33,292 bases of DNA from Candidatus Tectomicrobia bacterium. Lineage in GTDB: Bacteria; UBA8248. The position numbers were made by a program, and so were the translations under genes. Positions 23,248 through 33,292 of the stretch are shown here, in pieces. The DNA lies in the NCBI GenBank assembly GCA_016192135.1, contig JACPUR010000010.1, positions 1 to 33,292 on the forward strand. The letters are read 5' to 3'. Below the pieces are notes generated by a model that was not told where the DNA came from, did not search any database, and was given only the letters and a program-made list of their open reading frames with translations. How positions within the stretch are numbered: position 1 is the stretch's first letter; every line of letters starts with the position of its first letter.

Positions 23248-24162
23248 TTGATCCCGGACCCGCGTTCCGCCGACGACCCGATGGCCCGCCGCCTGGCCGG
23301 GATCCGCGAGGAGGATCTGCGCCGCTGGGTGGACGCCTTCTCCGGCCTCAGGCACGCCCAGCGCGAGCCCGAGGCCCTGGCCGCCCGGGCGGACCTCCTC
23401 CAGCAAGAGCTCGAGCGCATGGGGCTGCGGCCCGCGCGCGAGCCCGTCCCGTTCGGGGGGCGCGCCTACCACAACATCCTGGCGGAGATCCCGGGGCGGG
23501 AGAGGAGCCTCCCGCCCCTCCTCATCGGCGCCCATTACGACGCCGCCTGGGGCACCCCCGGCGCGGACGACAACGCGAGCGGGGTGGCCGTCCTGCTCGG
23601 GGCGGCGCGGGCGCTGGCGGAATTTCCCCCCCGGCGCCCGGTGCGGCTCGCGGGCTTCACCCTGGAGGAGCCGCAGGACGCGGGCGACCGCGCCTGCCGC
23701 CACGGGAGCCGCCATCATGCCCGGATGCTCCGCCGGCAGAGGCAGAAGCTCGCGGGGGTCTTCATCCTGGAGATGGTGGGCTACACCGATCCCCGGCCCG
23801 GCAGCCAGCGCCTTCCGATCAAGCTTCCGGTCGCGCCCGAGGCGGGCACCTTCCTCGGCGCGGTGGGCACCCGGCGCTCCCGCCACCTGCTCGCGGGCCT
23901 CCGGGAGGCGGCCGGGCGCCACGTGCCGGGGCTCCAGGTGATCGGCCACGCGGTGGCGCTGTGGGGCTTCCTCCTCCCGATGAGCCGGATGAGCGACCAC
24001 GCCCCCTTCTGGGACCGGGGCTTCCCCGCCGTCATGCTCACCGACACGGCCTTCCTCCGGAACCCGCACTACCACACGCCCACGGACACGCCGGAGACGC
24101 TCGACTACGGCTTCCTCACCCTCGTGACCCGGGCCCTCGCCGCCGCCGCGGCCGAGGCGTGA
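23248..24162 (+). CDS. M28 family metallopeptidase
   Basis: About 304 residues. Two-zinc aminopeptidase fold: LLIGAHYDAAWGTPGADDNA supplies the histidine and bridging aspartate, FTLEEPQDAG the catalytic and metal glutamates, and HYHTPTDTPETLDYG the final histidine. VFILEMVGYTDPRPGSQ supplies the other acid. The TTG at 23248 has AGGAAAGG with 8-bp spacing; ATG 23218 is in frame but has no clear site, and ATG 23281 is a third choice. No signal peptide is visible, so it acts in the cytoplasm. Confidence 0.85.
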   Translation: MIPDPRSADDPMARRLAGIREEDLRRWVDAFSGLRHAQREPEALAARADLLQQELERMGLRPAREPVPFGGRAYHNILAEIPGRERSLPPLLIGAHYDAAWGTPGADDNASGVAVLLGAARALAEFPPRRPVRLAGFTLEEPQDAGDRACRHGSRHHARMLRRQRQKLAGVFILEMVGYTDPRPGSQRLPIKLPVAPEAGTFLGAVGTRRSRHLLAGLREAAGRHVPGLQVIGHAVALWGFLLPMSRMSDHAPFWDRGFPAVMLTDTAFLRNPHYHTPTDTPETLDYGFLTLVTRALAAAAAEA

Positions 24163-24189
24163 GGCCGGGGGCATGCCAGGGCCATCCAG

Positions 24190-24222
24190 CGAGGTTTCGG
24201 GTATGATGGGAGCGAAACCTCG
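24190..24222 (+). promoter_or_regulatory. Promoter inside a 10-bp inverted repeat, upstream of the MNT-HEPN pair
   Basis: CGAGGTTTCG (24190-24199) and CGAAACCTCG (24213-24222) are perfect arms; TATGAT (24202-24207), a 5-of-6 match to the -10 consensus, lies in the 13-bp loop. No good -35 hexamer. The layout suggests autorepression, as is usual for antitoxin operons. Confidence 0.5.
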
Positions 24223-24253
24223 TCCATGATCTCGCCGGGAGGCCGGGCCCGCC

Positions 24254-24616
24254 ATGCTACGGGAACGGAAAAGGAACGGAGGAAGGACCAGGACCCGAAA
24301 GTCGATCGAGCGGGACATCCGGAGGATGGTGGACCGCATCGTCCGGCGGTTCCGGCCGGAGCGGGTCATCCTCTTCGGCTCCCACGCCCGGGGGGATGGC
24401 GGGCCCGACAGCGACGTGGACCTGCTCGTGGTGATGCCGGTTTCGGGCTCGAAGCGGGAGAAGGCGGTCGAGATCGGCGTGGCGCTCCACGACATCCGCG
24501 TGCCGAAGGACATCATCGTGACAACTCCCGATGACTTTGCATGGCGCAAGGAAGTCGTCGGCACCATCGCGCGGCCCGCGGCACGAGAAGGCAAGGTGCT
24601 GTATGAGCGCTCTTGA
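24254..24616 (+). CDS. MNT-type minimal nucleotidyltransferase
   Basis: 120 residues. A basic start, then RPERVILFGSHARG and DSDVDLLVV: the GS-x10-D-x-D signature that binds metal and NTP in the MNT fold. In known pairs this protein adds AMP to tyrosine of the HEPN partner and so inactivates it. ATG 24254 with a distant GGGAGG (10 bp). It overlaps the HEPN gene by 14 bp, so the two are translationally coupled. Confidence 0.85.
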   Translation: MLRERKRNGGRTRTRKSIERDIRRMVDRIVRRFRPERVILFGSHARGDGGPDSDVDLLVVMPVSGSKREKAVEIGVALHDIRVPKDIIVTTPDDFAWRKEVVGTIARPAAREGKVLYERS

Positions 24617-25001
24617 GCGCTCGCTCAGAATTGTTTACGGCTGGATTGAGAAGGCGGAGAACGACCTGAAGAACGCCATGCTGGCTCTGAAAGCCGGCGA
24701 GGAATGTCCCGCCGACACCGTGGCATTCCATGCCCAGCAATGCGTTGAAAAATATCTAAAGGCATATTTCGCCTTCAAGAGCATCGAATTTCCTAGAACC
24801 CACGACATTGAGGAACTGGCAGCGTTGTTGGAGCCGGGCAGCCGCATTGGGCTTTCCATCAAAGAGCAGCGGCGTTTTACCGCCTACGCCACCGTCACAC
24901 GGTATCCAGGGGAATATGAGCCGGTATCTCTCGCCGAGGCCCGCCGGGCGAGGAAGGAGATCCGGAGGCTTCTGCCCAAAGAGGCGCGGCGAGGCAGATG
25001 A
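24603..25001 (+). CDS. HEPN domain protein, partner of the MNT protein
   Basis: 132 residues, all-helical. WIEKAENDLKNAMLALKAGE, ADTVAFHAQQCVEKYLKAYF, RTHDIEELAALL and the YATVTRYPGEYEPVSLAEA end are the standard HEPN order. The R-x4-6-H ribonuclease motif of toxic HEPN proteins is not visible, so it may be a substrate-binding rather than RNA-cutting version. The codons are clearly less GC-rich than in neighbouring genes, suggesting recent acquisition. ATG 24603 lies inside the end of the MNT gene. Confidence 0.82.
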   Translation: MSALERSLRIVYGWIEKAENDLKNAMLALKAGEECPADTVAFHAQQCVEKYLKAYFAFKSIEFPRTHDIEELAALLEPGSRIGLSIKEQRRFTAYATVTRYPGEYEPVSLAEARRARKEIRRLLPKEARRGR

Positions 25002-25124
25002 AGCGCCGGCCCCCAGCCGCGGCCGAGGCGTGAGAGCCCGGCGAAAGCGGCATCTCGGACCCAACATGCCGAAAAAACCCTGGCGGAGACTAAACAATCC
25101 GAAATTGGACTTCCGGAATCCGGT

Positions 25125-25153
25125 TTGACGGCCCAGGCCCTCTCCCCTAGAAT
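25125..25153 (+). promoter_or_regulatory. Sigma-70 promoter of the sod-peroxiredoxin operon
   Basis: TTGACG (25125-25130), 17 bp, TAGAAT (25148-25153), each 5 of 6 matches with ideal spacing: the best promoter in the window. It implies a leader of about 200 bases to the ATG at 25362; the leader has GC-rich self-complementary segments near 25180-25215 but no recognised riboswitch. The gap 25002-25361 holds nothing else. Confidence 0.65.
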
Positions 25154-25361
25154 GCCGCCCCAGGATGCGAGAGGGACACCCTGAGGCTCCCTCCTTCGGG
25201 AGCGGGAGGCGCGCGGGCGCGCCGCCGCCTGATGTGCTTCCAACCCCCCTGAACCGGGTCCCGCACGGGGCCGCTGACGGAAATTCCGGGAAGAGAAAAA
25301 CCCCTCTTCCCCCGCTGTTTCGGTTCCCCTGTTTCCTCTTTCCTCTTCAAGGAGAGCAGCG

Positions 25362-25973
25362 ATGGCCTTCGAACTTCCGAAGCTGGACTACGACTACAAA
25401 GCTCTCGAGCCCCACATCGACGCGCAGACGATGGAGATCCACCACTCCAAGCACCACAACACGTACACGACCAACCTGAACAACCTCGTCAAGGGCACCG
25501 ACCTGGAGAAGAAGTCCATCGAGGACATCCTCGCCAACATCAACTCGGTGCCCGCCGACAAGCGCGGCGGCGTCAACTTCAACGGCGGGGGCTACGACAA
25601 CCACAACATCTTCTGGAAGATCATGAAGCCGGGCGGGGGCGGCGAGCCCACCGGGGCGGTGGCCGACGCCATCAAGAAGGCCTTCGGCGACTTCGCCAAG
25701 CTCAAGGACGAGTTCACCAAGGCCGCCGTGGGCGTCCAGGGCAGCGGCTGGGGCTGGGTCGTCACCAAGAAGGGCTCGGGCACGGTCGAGATCAAGACCA
25801 TGCCCAACCAGACCAGCCCGCGCACCGAGGGCTACATCCCGCTCATGGGCGTGGACGTCTGGGAGCACGCCTACTACCTCAAGTACCAGAACCGCCGGCC
25901 CGACTACGTCGCCGCGTGGTGGAACACCATCAACTGGGCCGAGGTGAACAGCCGCCTCCAGGCCGCGAAGTAG
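25362..25973 (+). CDS. Fe/Mn superoxide dismutase
   Basis: 203 residues. Converts superoxide to H2O2 and O2. Metal ligands are in place: His27 (MEIHHSKHH), His81 (YDNHNIFW), Asp165 and His169 (GVDVWEHAYYLKYQ). GSGWGWV and the NRRPDYVAAWWNTINW end are typical. The GGGYDNHNIFW context leans to the manganese or cambialistic type, but the metal cannot be decided by eye. GGAGAG precedes ATG 25362. No signal peptide, so cytoplasmic. The peroxiredoxin gene follows 36 bp later. Confidence 0.95.
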   Translation: MAFELPKLDYDYKALEPHIDAQTMEIHHSKHHNTYTTNLNNLVKGTDLEKKSIEDILANINSVPADKRGGVNFNGGGYDNHNIFWKIMKPGGGGEPTGAVADAIKKAFGDFAKLKDEFTKAAVGVQGSGWGWVVTKKGSGTVEIKTMPNQTSPRTEGYIPLMGVDVWEHAYYLKYQNRRPDYVAAWWNTINWAEVNSRLQAAK

Positions 25974-26009
25974 GACTTCCGGACCGTCAGAAAAGAGGAG
26001 AGAGCGCCG

Positions 26010-26477
26010 ATGGCTCTCAAGGTGGGGGACACCGCCCCCGACTTCGAGCTTCCCCAGGCCCAGGGCAAGGGGCCCGCGATCAAGCTCAGCGACTACAAGG
26101 GCAAGAAGAACGTGCTGCTCTGCTTCTACCCGTTCGACTTCTCCTCCGTGTGCAGCGAGCAGCTCCCGGCCTACCAGGCCCAGAAGGACAAGTTCGCCAA
26201 GGCCGACACCGAGGTCATCGGCGTCAGCGCCGACAGCCCCTTCGCCCACGCCGCGTGGGCCGAGAAGCACGGCATCGAGTTCCCCCTGCTGAGCGACTTC
26301 TTCAGCAACAAGAAGACCATCCAGTCCTACGGCCTGCTCCACGAGCGGGGCATGAGCAACCGCGCCGTCGTGCTCATCGACAAGCAGGGCAAGATCGTCC
26401 ACATGGAGGTCACGCCCTCGCCCCCCGAGAAGCCCGACGACAACAAGCTCTTCGCCGCGCTGGAGAAGCTGAAGTAG
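26010..26477 (+). CDS. 1-Cys peroxiredoxin (AhpC/TSA family, AhpE/BCP-like)
   Basis: 155 residues. Reduces peroxides formed by the dismutase upstream. The peroxidatic Cys48 is in PFDFSSVCSEQ, where Ser replaces the usual Thr; the catalytic arginine is in HERGMSNRAVVLID. The only other cysteine, Cys38, is on the strand before it, so there is no C-terminal resolving cysteine and an outside thiol must reduce the enzyme. GAGGAGAG precedes the ATG. Same operon as the dismutase gene. Confidence 0.93.
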   Translation: MALKVGDTAPDFELPQAQGKGPAIKLSDYKGKKNVLLCFYPFDFSSVCSEQLPAYQAQKDKFAKADTEVIGVSADSPFAHAAWAEKHGIEFPLLSDFFSNKKTIQSYGLLHERGMSNRAVVLIDKQGKIVHMEVTPSPPEKPDDNKLFAALEKLK

Positions 26478-26496
26478 GGGCATCCGCCTGAACAGG

Positions 26497-26531
26497 CCCG
26501 GCGCGGGGCTTCCCCCGCGCCGGGTTTTTTT
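26497..26531 (+). terminator. Terminator of the sod-peroxiredoxin operon
   Basis: Perfect 12-bp arms (26497-26508 and 26513-26524), CTTC loop and seven T. Confidence 0.93.
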
Positions 26532-26542
26532 GGGGCCGATCC

Positions 26543-26570
26543 TTGGCCTCGGGGCCGCCGGGTGTAGTAT
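26543..26570 (+). promoter_or_regulatory. Probable metF promoter
   Basis: TTGGCC (26543-26548), 16 bp, TAGTAT (26565-26570). Four of six matches each. It lies between the terminator and the metF start with a leader of about 90 bases. Confidence 0.4.
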
Positions 26571-26668
26571 GCTTCGCCCCTAGGGCCATTTCGAGAGAAC
26601 CTTGGCGCCCCTACGGATGACCGCCGCGATGGTGGCTTTTTGGGCGTTCCTCAAGGGAAAGGAGCCCC

Positions 26669-27556
26669 GTGTCCCTCGTCACCGAGAGCATCGCCTCGCC
26701 CGGCTTCACCGTCTCGATCGAGCTCTTCCCGCCCAAGGGGGAGAAGGCGGCCGAGCGCGCCCTGCGCGAGGCGGAGGAGATCCACGCCGGGATGGAGGTG
26801 GCCTTCACCTCCGTCACCTACGGGGCCGGGGGCACCACCCGGGAGGGCACCCTGGAGCTCGTCCTGGACCTCGCCCGGCGCCACCCGGGCCGGGTGGTGG
26901 CCCACCTGACCTGCATCGGCGCGAACGAGGGGGAGATGGGCTCCCTCCTCGCCACCTATCTCAAGCACGGGATGCGCGACATCCTCGCCCTGCGTGGGGA
27001 CCTGCCCGACGGCATGGCGCCCGAGCAGGCCGCGGCGGGGGGCTTCCGCCACGCCATCGACCTGGTGCAGTATCTCCGAAAGCTCGGCGGCTTCGCCTCG
27101 GTGGGGGTGGCCTGCTTCCCCGAGGGCCACCCCGAAACCCCGGACCTCGCCCGCCACCTCGCCCACTTCGCGGCCAAGGCGGAGGCCGGAGGGGACTACG
27201 CCGTCTCCCAGTTCTTCTTCGAGAACCACCTCTGGGAGCGCTTCATGGAGGAGTGCGCCAGGCGGCGCATCGCCATCCCCCTCGCCCCCGGCATCATGCC
27301 CGTTCGCGACCTGGAGCAGCTCCTGCGCTTCGCCGTCCGCTGCGGCGCCACCGTCCCCAAGTTCGTCGTGGACGCCCTCGCCCCCTACAAGGACGATCCC
27401 GAGGGCTTCAAGGACCGCTCCGCCGACCTGGCCGCGGCCCAGATCGAGGGCCTCCAGCGGCTCGGCGTGCGCCACGCCCACCTCTACTCCCTCAACAAGA
27501 GCGACATCGTCATCAAGATGGCGGACCGGCTCGGGTGGCGGAAGGCGGCGCGTTAG
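26669..27556 (+). CDS. metF: Methylenetetrahydrofolate reductase
   Basis: 295 residues, the usual length of bacterial MetF. Reduces 5,10-methylene-THF to 5-methyl-THF with FAD, feeding methionine synthesis. SIELFPPKGE carries the catalytic glutamate, then FTSVTYGAGGTTRE, AHLTCIGAN, ILALRGDLP, VACFPEGHPE, SQFFFENHLWERF and PLAPGIMPVRDLEQL in family order. GTG 26669 has AAAGGAG 4 bp upstream. Single-gene unit. Confidence 0.95.
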   Translation: MSLVTESIASPGFTVSIELFPPKGEKAAERALREAEEIHAGMEVAFTSVTYGAGGTTREGTLELVLDLARRHPGRVVAHLTCIGANEGEMGSLLATYLKHGMRDILALRGDLPDGMAPEQAAAGGFRHAIDLVQYLRKLGGFASVGVACFPEGHPETPDLARHLAHFAAKAEAGGDYAVSQFFFENHLWERFMEECARRRIAIPLAPGIMPVRDLEQLLRFAVRCGATVPKFVVDALAPYKDDPEGFKDRSADLAAAQIEGLQRLGVRHAHLYSLNKSDIVIKMADRLGWRKAAR

Positions 27557-27582
27557 AGGCGACGGGGCGGACGGCCAAGAGA

Positions 27583-27722
27583 TGTCATTCTGAGCGACCG
27601 AAGGGAGCGAAGAATCTCGGTTAAACCGAGATGCTTCGCTTCGCTCAGCATGACACTGTAAAACAGAAGCAGATTCCTCGCGGAGTTTACCCTGAGCGCA
27701 AGCGCAGGGCTCGGAATGACAC
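27583..27722. repeat. TGTCA...TGACA dispersed intergenic repeat, copy 2, with a second element
   Basis: 27583-27655 is bounded by TGTCATTCTGAG and CTCAGCATGACA and has an inner perfect 9-bp inverted repeat ATCTCGGTT/AACCGAGAT (27614-27632). A second piece at 27688-27722 contains the reverse complement of 12160-12179. It fills the gap after metF. Confidence 0.75.
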
Positions 27723-27753
27723 CGAAAAGCAAGGCGCCTCGTGTTCCCCCAAC

Positions 27754-27784
27754 AAAAACGGCCCGGGCCGGAGCCCGGGCCGTT
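27754..27784 (-). terminator. Terminator of the minus-strand gltB-gltD-rhodanese unit
   Basis: Perfect 12-bp arms AACGGCCCGGGC (27757-27768) and 27773-27784; on the minus strand a T run follows. Confidence 0.9.
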
Positions 27785-27814
27785 CCAGAGAATGCGTGGG
27801 GATGTACCAGGGGT

Positions 27815-28216
27815 CTACTCGCAGCCGCACCTCTCCCCGGCCGGGGCGGCGGCGAGCATCCCGCCCTCGGTCGGGTGGCCGTCGCGCCTCCACCAGTCGA
27901 GACCGCCGATGAGCTCCTTCACCCGGAAGCCCAGCTTGAGCATGTTGAGCGCCCCCTTGGTCGAGGCGTTGCAGCCGATCCCGTCGCAGTAGGTGACGAC
28001 GAGGGCGTGGCGGTCGATGCCGGCCACGGTCTCGGGCGCCATCCGGCGGTGGGGGATGCTGATCGCGCCGGGGATGCGCTCGCGCGCGTGGGCCTCGGGG
28101 GAGCGGGCGTCCACGACCACGACGTTCCCGCCCGCCTCGAGGGCCTCCCGGAGGTCCCACGAGTCGATCTCGTAGGCCAGCTTCTCCGCGTAATGCCTGA
28201 GCTGCTCGTCCATCAT
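27815..28216 (-). CDS. Rhodanese-like domain protein
   Basis: 133 residues, one rhodanese domain: VVVVDARSPEAHARERIPGA, ISIPHRRM, then the active loop VTYCDGIGCNASTKGA with the catalytic-position cysteine, and ELIGGLDWWRRDGHPTEGG. Transfers or binds sulfane sulfur, or acts as a sensor; the loop is of the YCDG-x-GCNAS type rather than CxxGxR. The C-terminus ends ERCGCE with two further cysteines. Start ATG 28216 or 28213, AAGGAG about 11 bp upstream. 37 bp after gltD, same strand. Confidence 0.88.
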   Translation of the reverse strand: MMDEQLRHYAEKLAYEIDSWDLREALEAGGNVVVVDARSPEAHARERIPGAISIPHRRMAPETVAGIDRHALVVTYCDGIGCNASTKGALNMLKLGFRVKELIGGLDWWRRDGHPTEGGMLAAAPAGERCGCE

Positions 28217-28253
28217 GGCTTCCGCTTCTCCTTCTCTGCTTAAGTCTGTTTCC

Positions 28254-29691
28254 CTACTTGAGCGGCGCGGGGAGCAGGGTCTCCCCCATCAGGTGGCGGT
28301 CCACCGCCTGGGCGCAGGAGCGGCCCTCGGCGATGGCCCAGACGATGAGGGACTGCCCGCGCTGCATGTCGCCGCAGGTGAAGACGCCGGGCACGTTCGT
28401 CATCCAGTCCGCGCCGCGCTTGACGTTCCCCCGCTCGGTCAGCTCCACGCCCAGCTCCTCGAGCATCCCCTTGCGCTCCGGGCCGAGGAAGCCCATGGCG
28501 AGCAGCACCAGCTCGGCCGGGTACTCCTTTTCGGTGCCGGGCACCTCGGGGAACGACAGGCGCCCGTTCTCCTGTTTCATCTCCACCGTGACGAGGCGGA
28601 GCCTCTTGACCCGCCCGCCCTCGCCCTCGAAGCATTTGGTCGAGACGGAGTAGAGCCGCTCGCCGCCTTCCTCGTGGGCCGACGAGGTGCGGAATATCTG
28701 GGGGTAGAGCGGCCAGGGGTTCGAGGGCGCCCGCGAGTCCGGCGGGCGGGGCAGCAATTCGAGCTGGAGGACGGAGGCCGCCCCCTGGCGGTGCGCCGTG
28801 CCCAGGCAGTCGGCCCCGGTGTCGCCCCCGCCGATGATGACGACGTGCTTGCCCTTGGCGGTGATGATCTTCTCCGGCGGGAGCTTGTCTCCCTCGCAGA
28901 GGCGGTTCGAGAGGGGGAGGTACTCCATCGCGAAGTGGATGCCCTGGAGCTCGCGCCCCGGGATGGGGAGGTCGCGCGGAAAGGTGGCCCCCCCGGCGAG
29001 GACCAGGGCGTCGTGCTCCCGGCGGAGCTTCCCGGCCGGCACGTTCACCCCGATGTGGGAGTTCGGGCGGAAGACGACGCCCTCCTCCTCCATGAGCCTG
29101 AGCCGGCGGTCGAGGACCCGCTTCTCCATCTTGAACTCGGGGATGCCGTAGCGGAGGAGCCCCCCGATGCGGTCCGCGCGCTCGTAGACGGTGACCTCGT
29201 GGCCGGCGCGGCAGAGCTGCTGGGCGCAGGCCAGGCCCGAGGGGCCGGAGCCCACGACGGCGATCTTCTTTCCGGTGCGCGCCCGCGGGAGGACGGGCCT
29301 CACCCAGCCCTCCTCGAAGGCGCGGTCGACGATCGAAACCTCAATCTGCTTGATGGTCACCGGGTCGCTGTGGATGCCGAGGACGCAGGCCCCCTCGCAG
29401 GGCGCCGGGCAGAGGCGCCCGGTGAATTCCGGGAAGTTGTTGGTGGCGTGCAGGCGGTCGATCGCGTCGCGCCAGCGGTTGCGGTAGACGAGGTCGTTCC
29501 AGTCCGGGATGAGGTTCCCGAGCGGACAGCCGTCGTGGCAGAAGGGGATGCCGCAGTCCATGCACCGGGCGCCCTGCGTCTTGAGCCTCTCCTCCTCGAA
29601 GGGGAGGTAGACCTCCCTCCAGTCGAGCACCCGGAGCTCGGAGGGCCGCCGCTTCGGCAGCTCCCGCTGGAACTCGACGAAACCGGTCGGC

Positions 29692-29699
<8 letters not shown>
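28254..29699 (-). CDS. gltD: Glutamate synthase (NADPH) small subunit
   Basis: 481 residues. Passes electrons from NADPH through FAD and 4Fe-4S clusters to GltB. N-terminal cluster cysteines [17 protein letters not shown] and [13 protein letters not shown] site [20 protein letters not shown] site [15 protein letters not shown] and the C-terminal [25 protein letters not shown] 29699 overlaps the gltB stop by 8 bp with GGAGGGGG just upstream, so the two are coupled. Downstream rhodanese gene completes the operon. Confidence 0.96.

Positions 29700-33292
<3,593 letters not shown>

Overview
The window is GC-rich bacterial DNA with short intergenic gaps, GGAGG-type ribosome binding sites, frequent GTG starts and many strong hairpin-plus-T terminators. 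The proteins (twin-arginine and Sec substrate-binding proteins, a 17-kDa-antigen-type lipoprotein, YajQ, AmtB, MetF, GltBD) fit a free-living Gram-negative bacterium of a deltaproteobacterial, NC10/Rokubacteria or Tectomicrobia-like kind. The phylum cannot be fixed from sequence reading alone. No rRNA, tRNA or CRISPR array was seen.

Layout, left to right. (1) 1-3557: the end of a family-1 solute-binding protein, then a complete SsuA/SsuB/SsuC-like ABC importer operon. (2) 3613-5653: two paralogous secreted cysteine-repeat proteins, each behind a CRP-like palindrome and closed by its own terminator. (3) 5667-9734, minus strand: two small ORFs, a phage portal protein and a large terminase split into an ATPase ORF and a nuclease ORF. 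(4) 9891-15131: chromosomal genes, namely a BMP-type binding protein, a cyanuric acid amidohydrolase/barbiturase, yajQ, amtB and a lone receiver protein. (5) 15291-16676, minus strand: three phage genes in the order of Mu gp25-gp26-gp27. (6) 16758-19547: small envelope proteins on the plus strand, interleaved with a minus-strand phage-like pair (zinc-ribbon protein and holin-like peptide). (7) 19611-20565: a two-gene minus-strand operon with an HTH-like protein behind an operator-bearing divergent promoter. (8) 20684-25001: an FGE-like secreted protein, a lipoprotein, a zinc-ribbon protein, a chlorite-dismutase-like protein, an M28 peptidase and an MNT-HEPN pair. (9) 25125-27556: superoxide dismutase with a 1-Cys peroxiredoxin, then metF. 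(10) 27815-33292, minus strand: rhodanese, gltD and gltB (cut by the window end).

The most interesting signal is the phage material. It is split into islands among chromosomal genes yet keeps Mu-like order (gp25-, gp26-, gp27-like genes, then terminase, then portal). Three of the islands start with the same promoter-like element: phased repeats, then GTAACGGGC, then exactly 16 bp, then CTAYATT/CTATTTT. I see this element nowhere else in the window apart from one partial match at about 12289. This looks like a co-regulated, dispersed phage regulon: either a decaying transposable prophage split by rearrangement or a domesticated, gene-transfer-agent-like system. Head and tail genes are not in the window. 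A second notable item is the pair of cysteine-repeat proteins with a near-symmetric C-x10/11-C-x4-C-x10-C unit, apparently controlled through matching CRP-like sites.

Several chromosomal genes share a nitrogen theme (binding protein of the nucleoside type, ring-opening amidohydrolase, ammonium channel, glutamate synthase). Dispersed palindromic repeats of at least three families occupy intergenic gaps, including the gap that splits the terminase.
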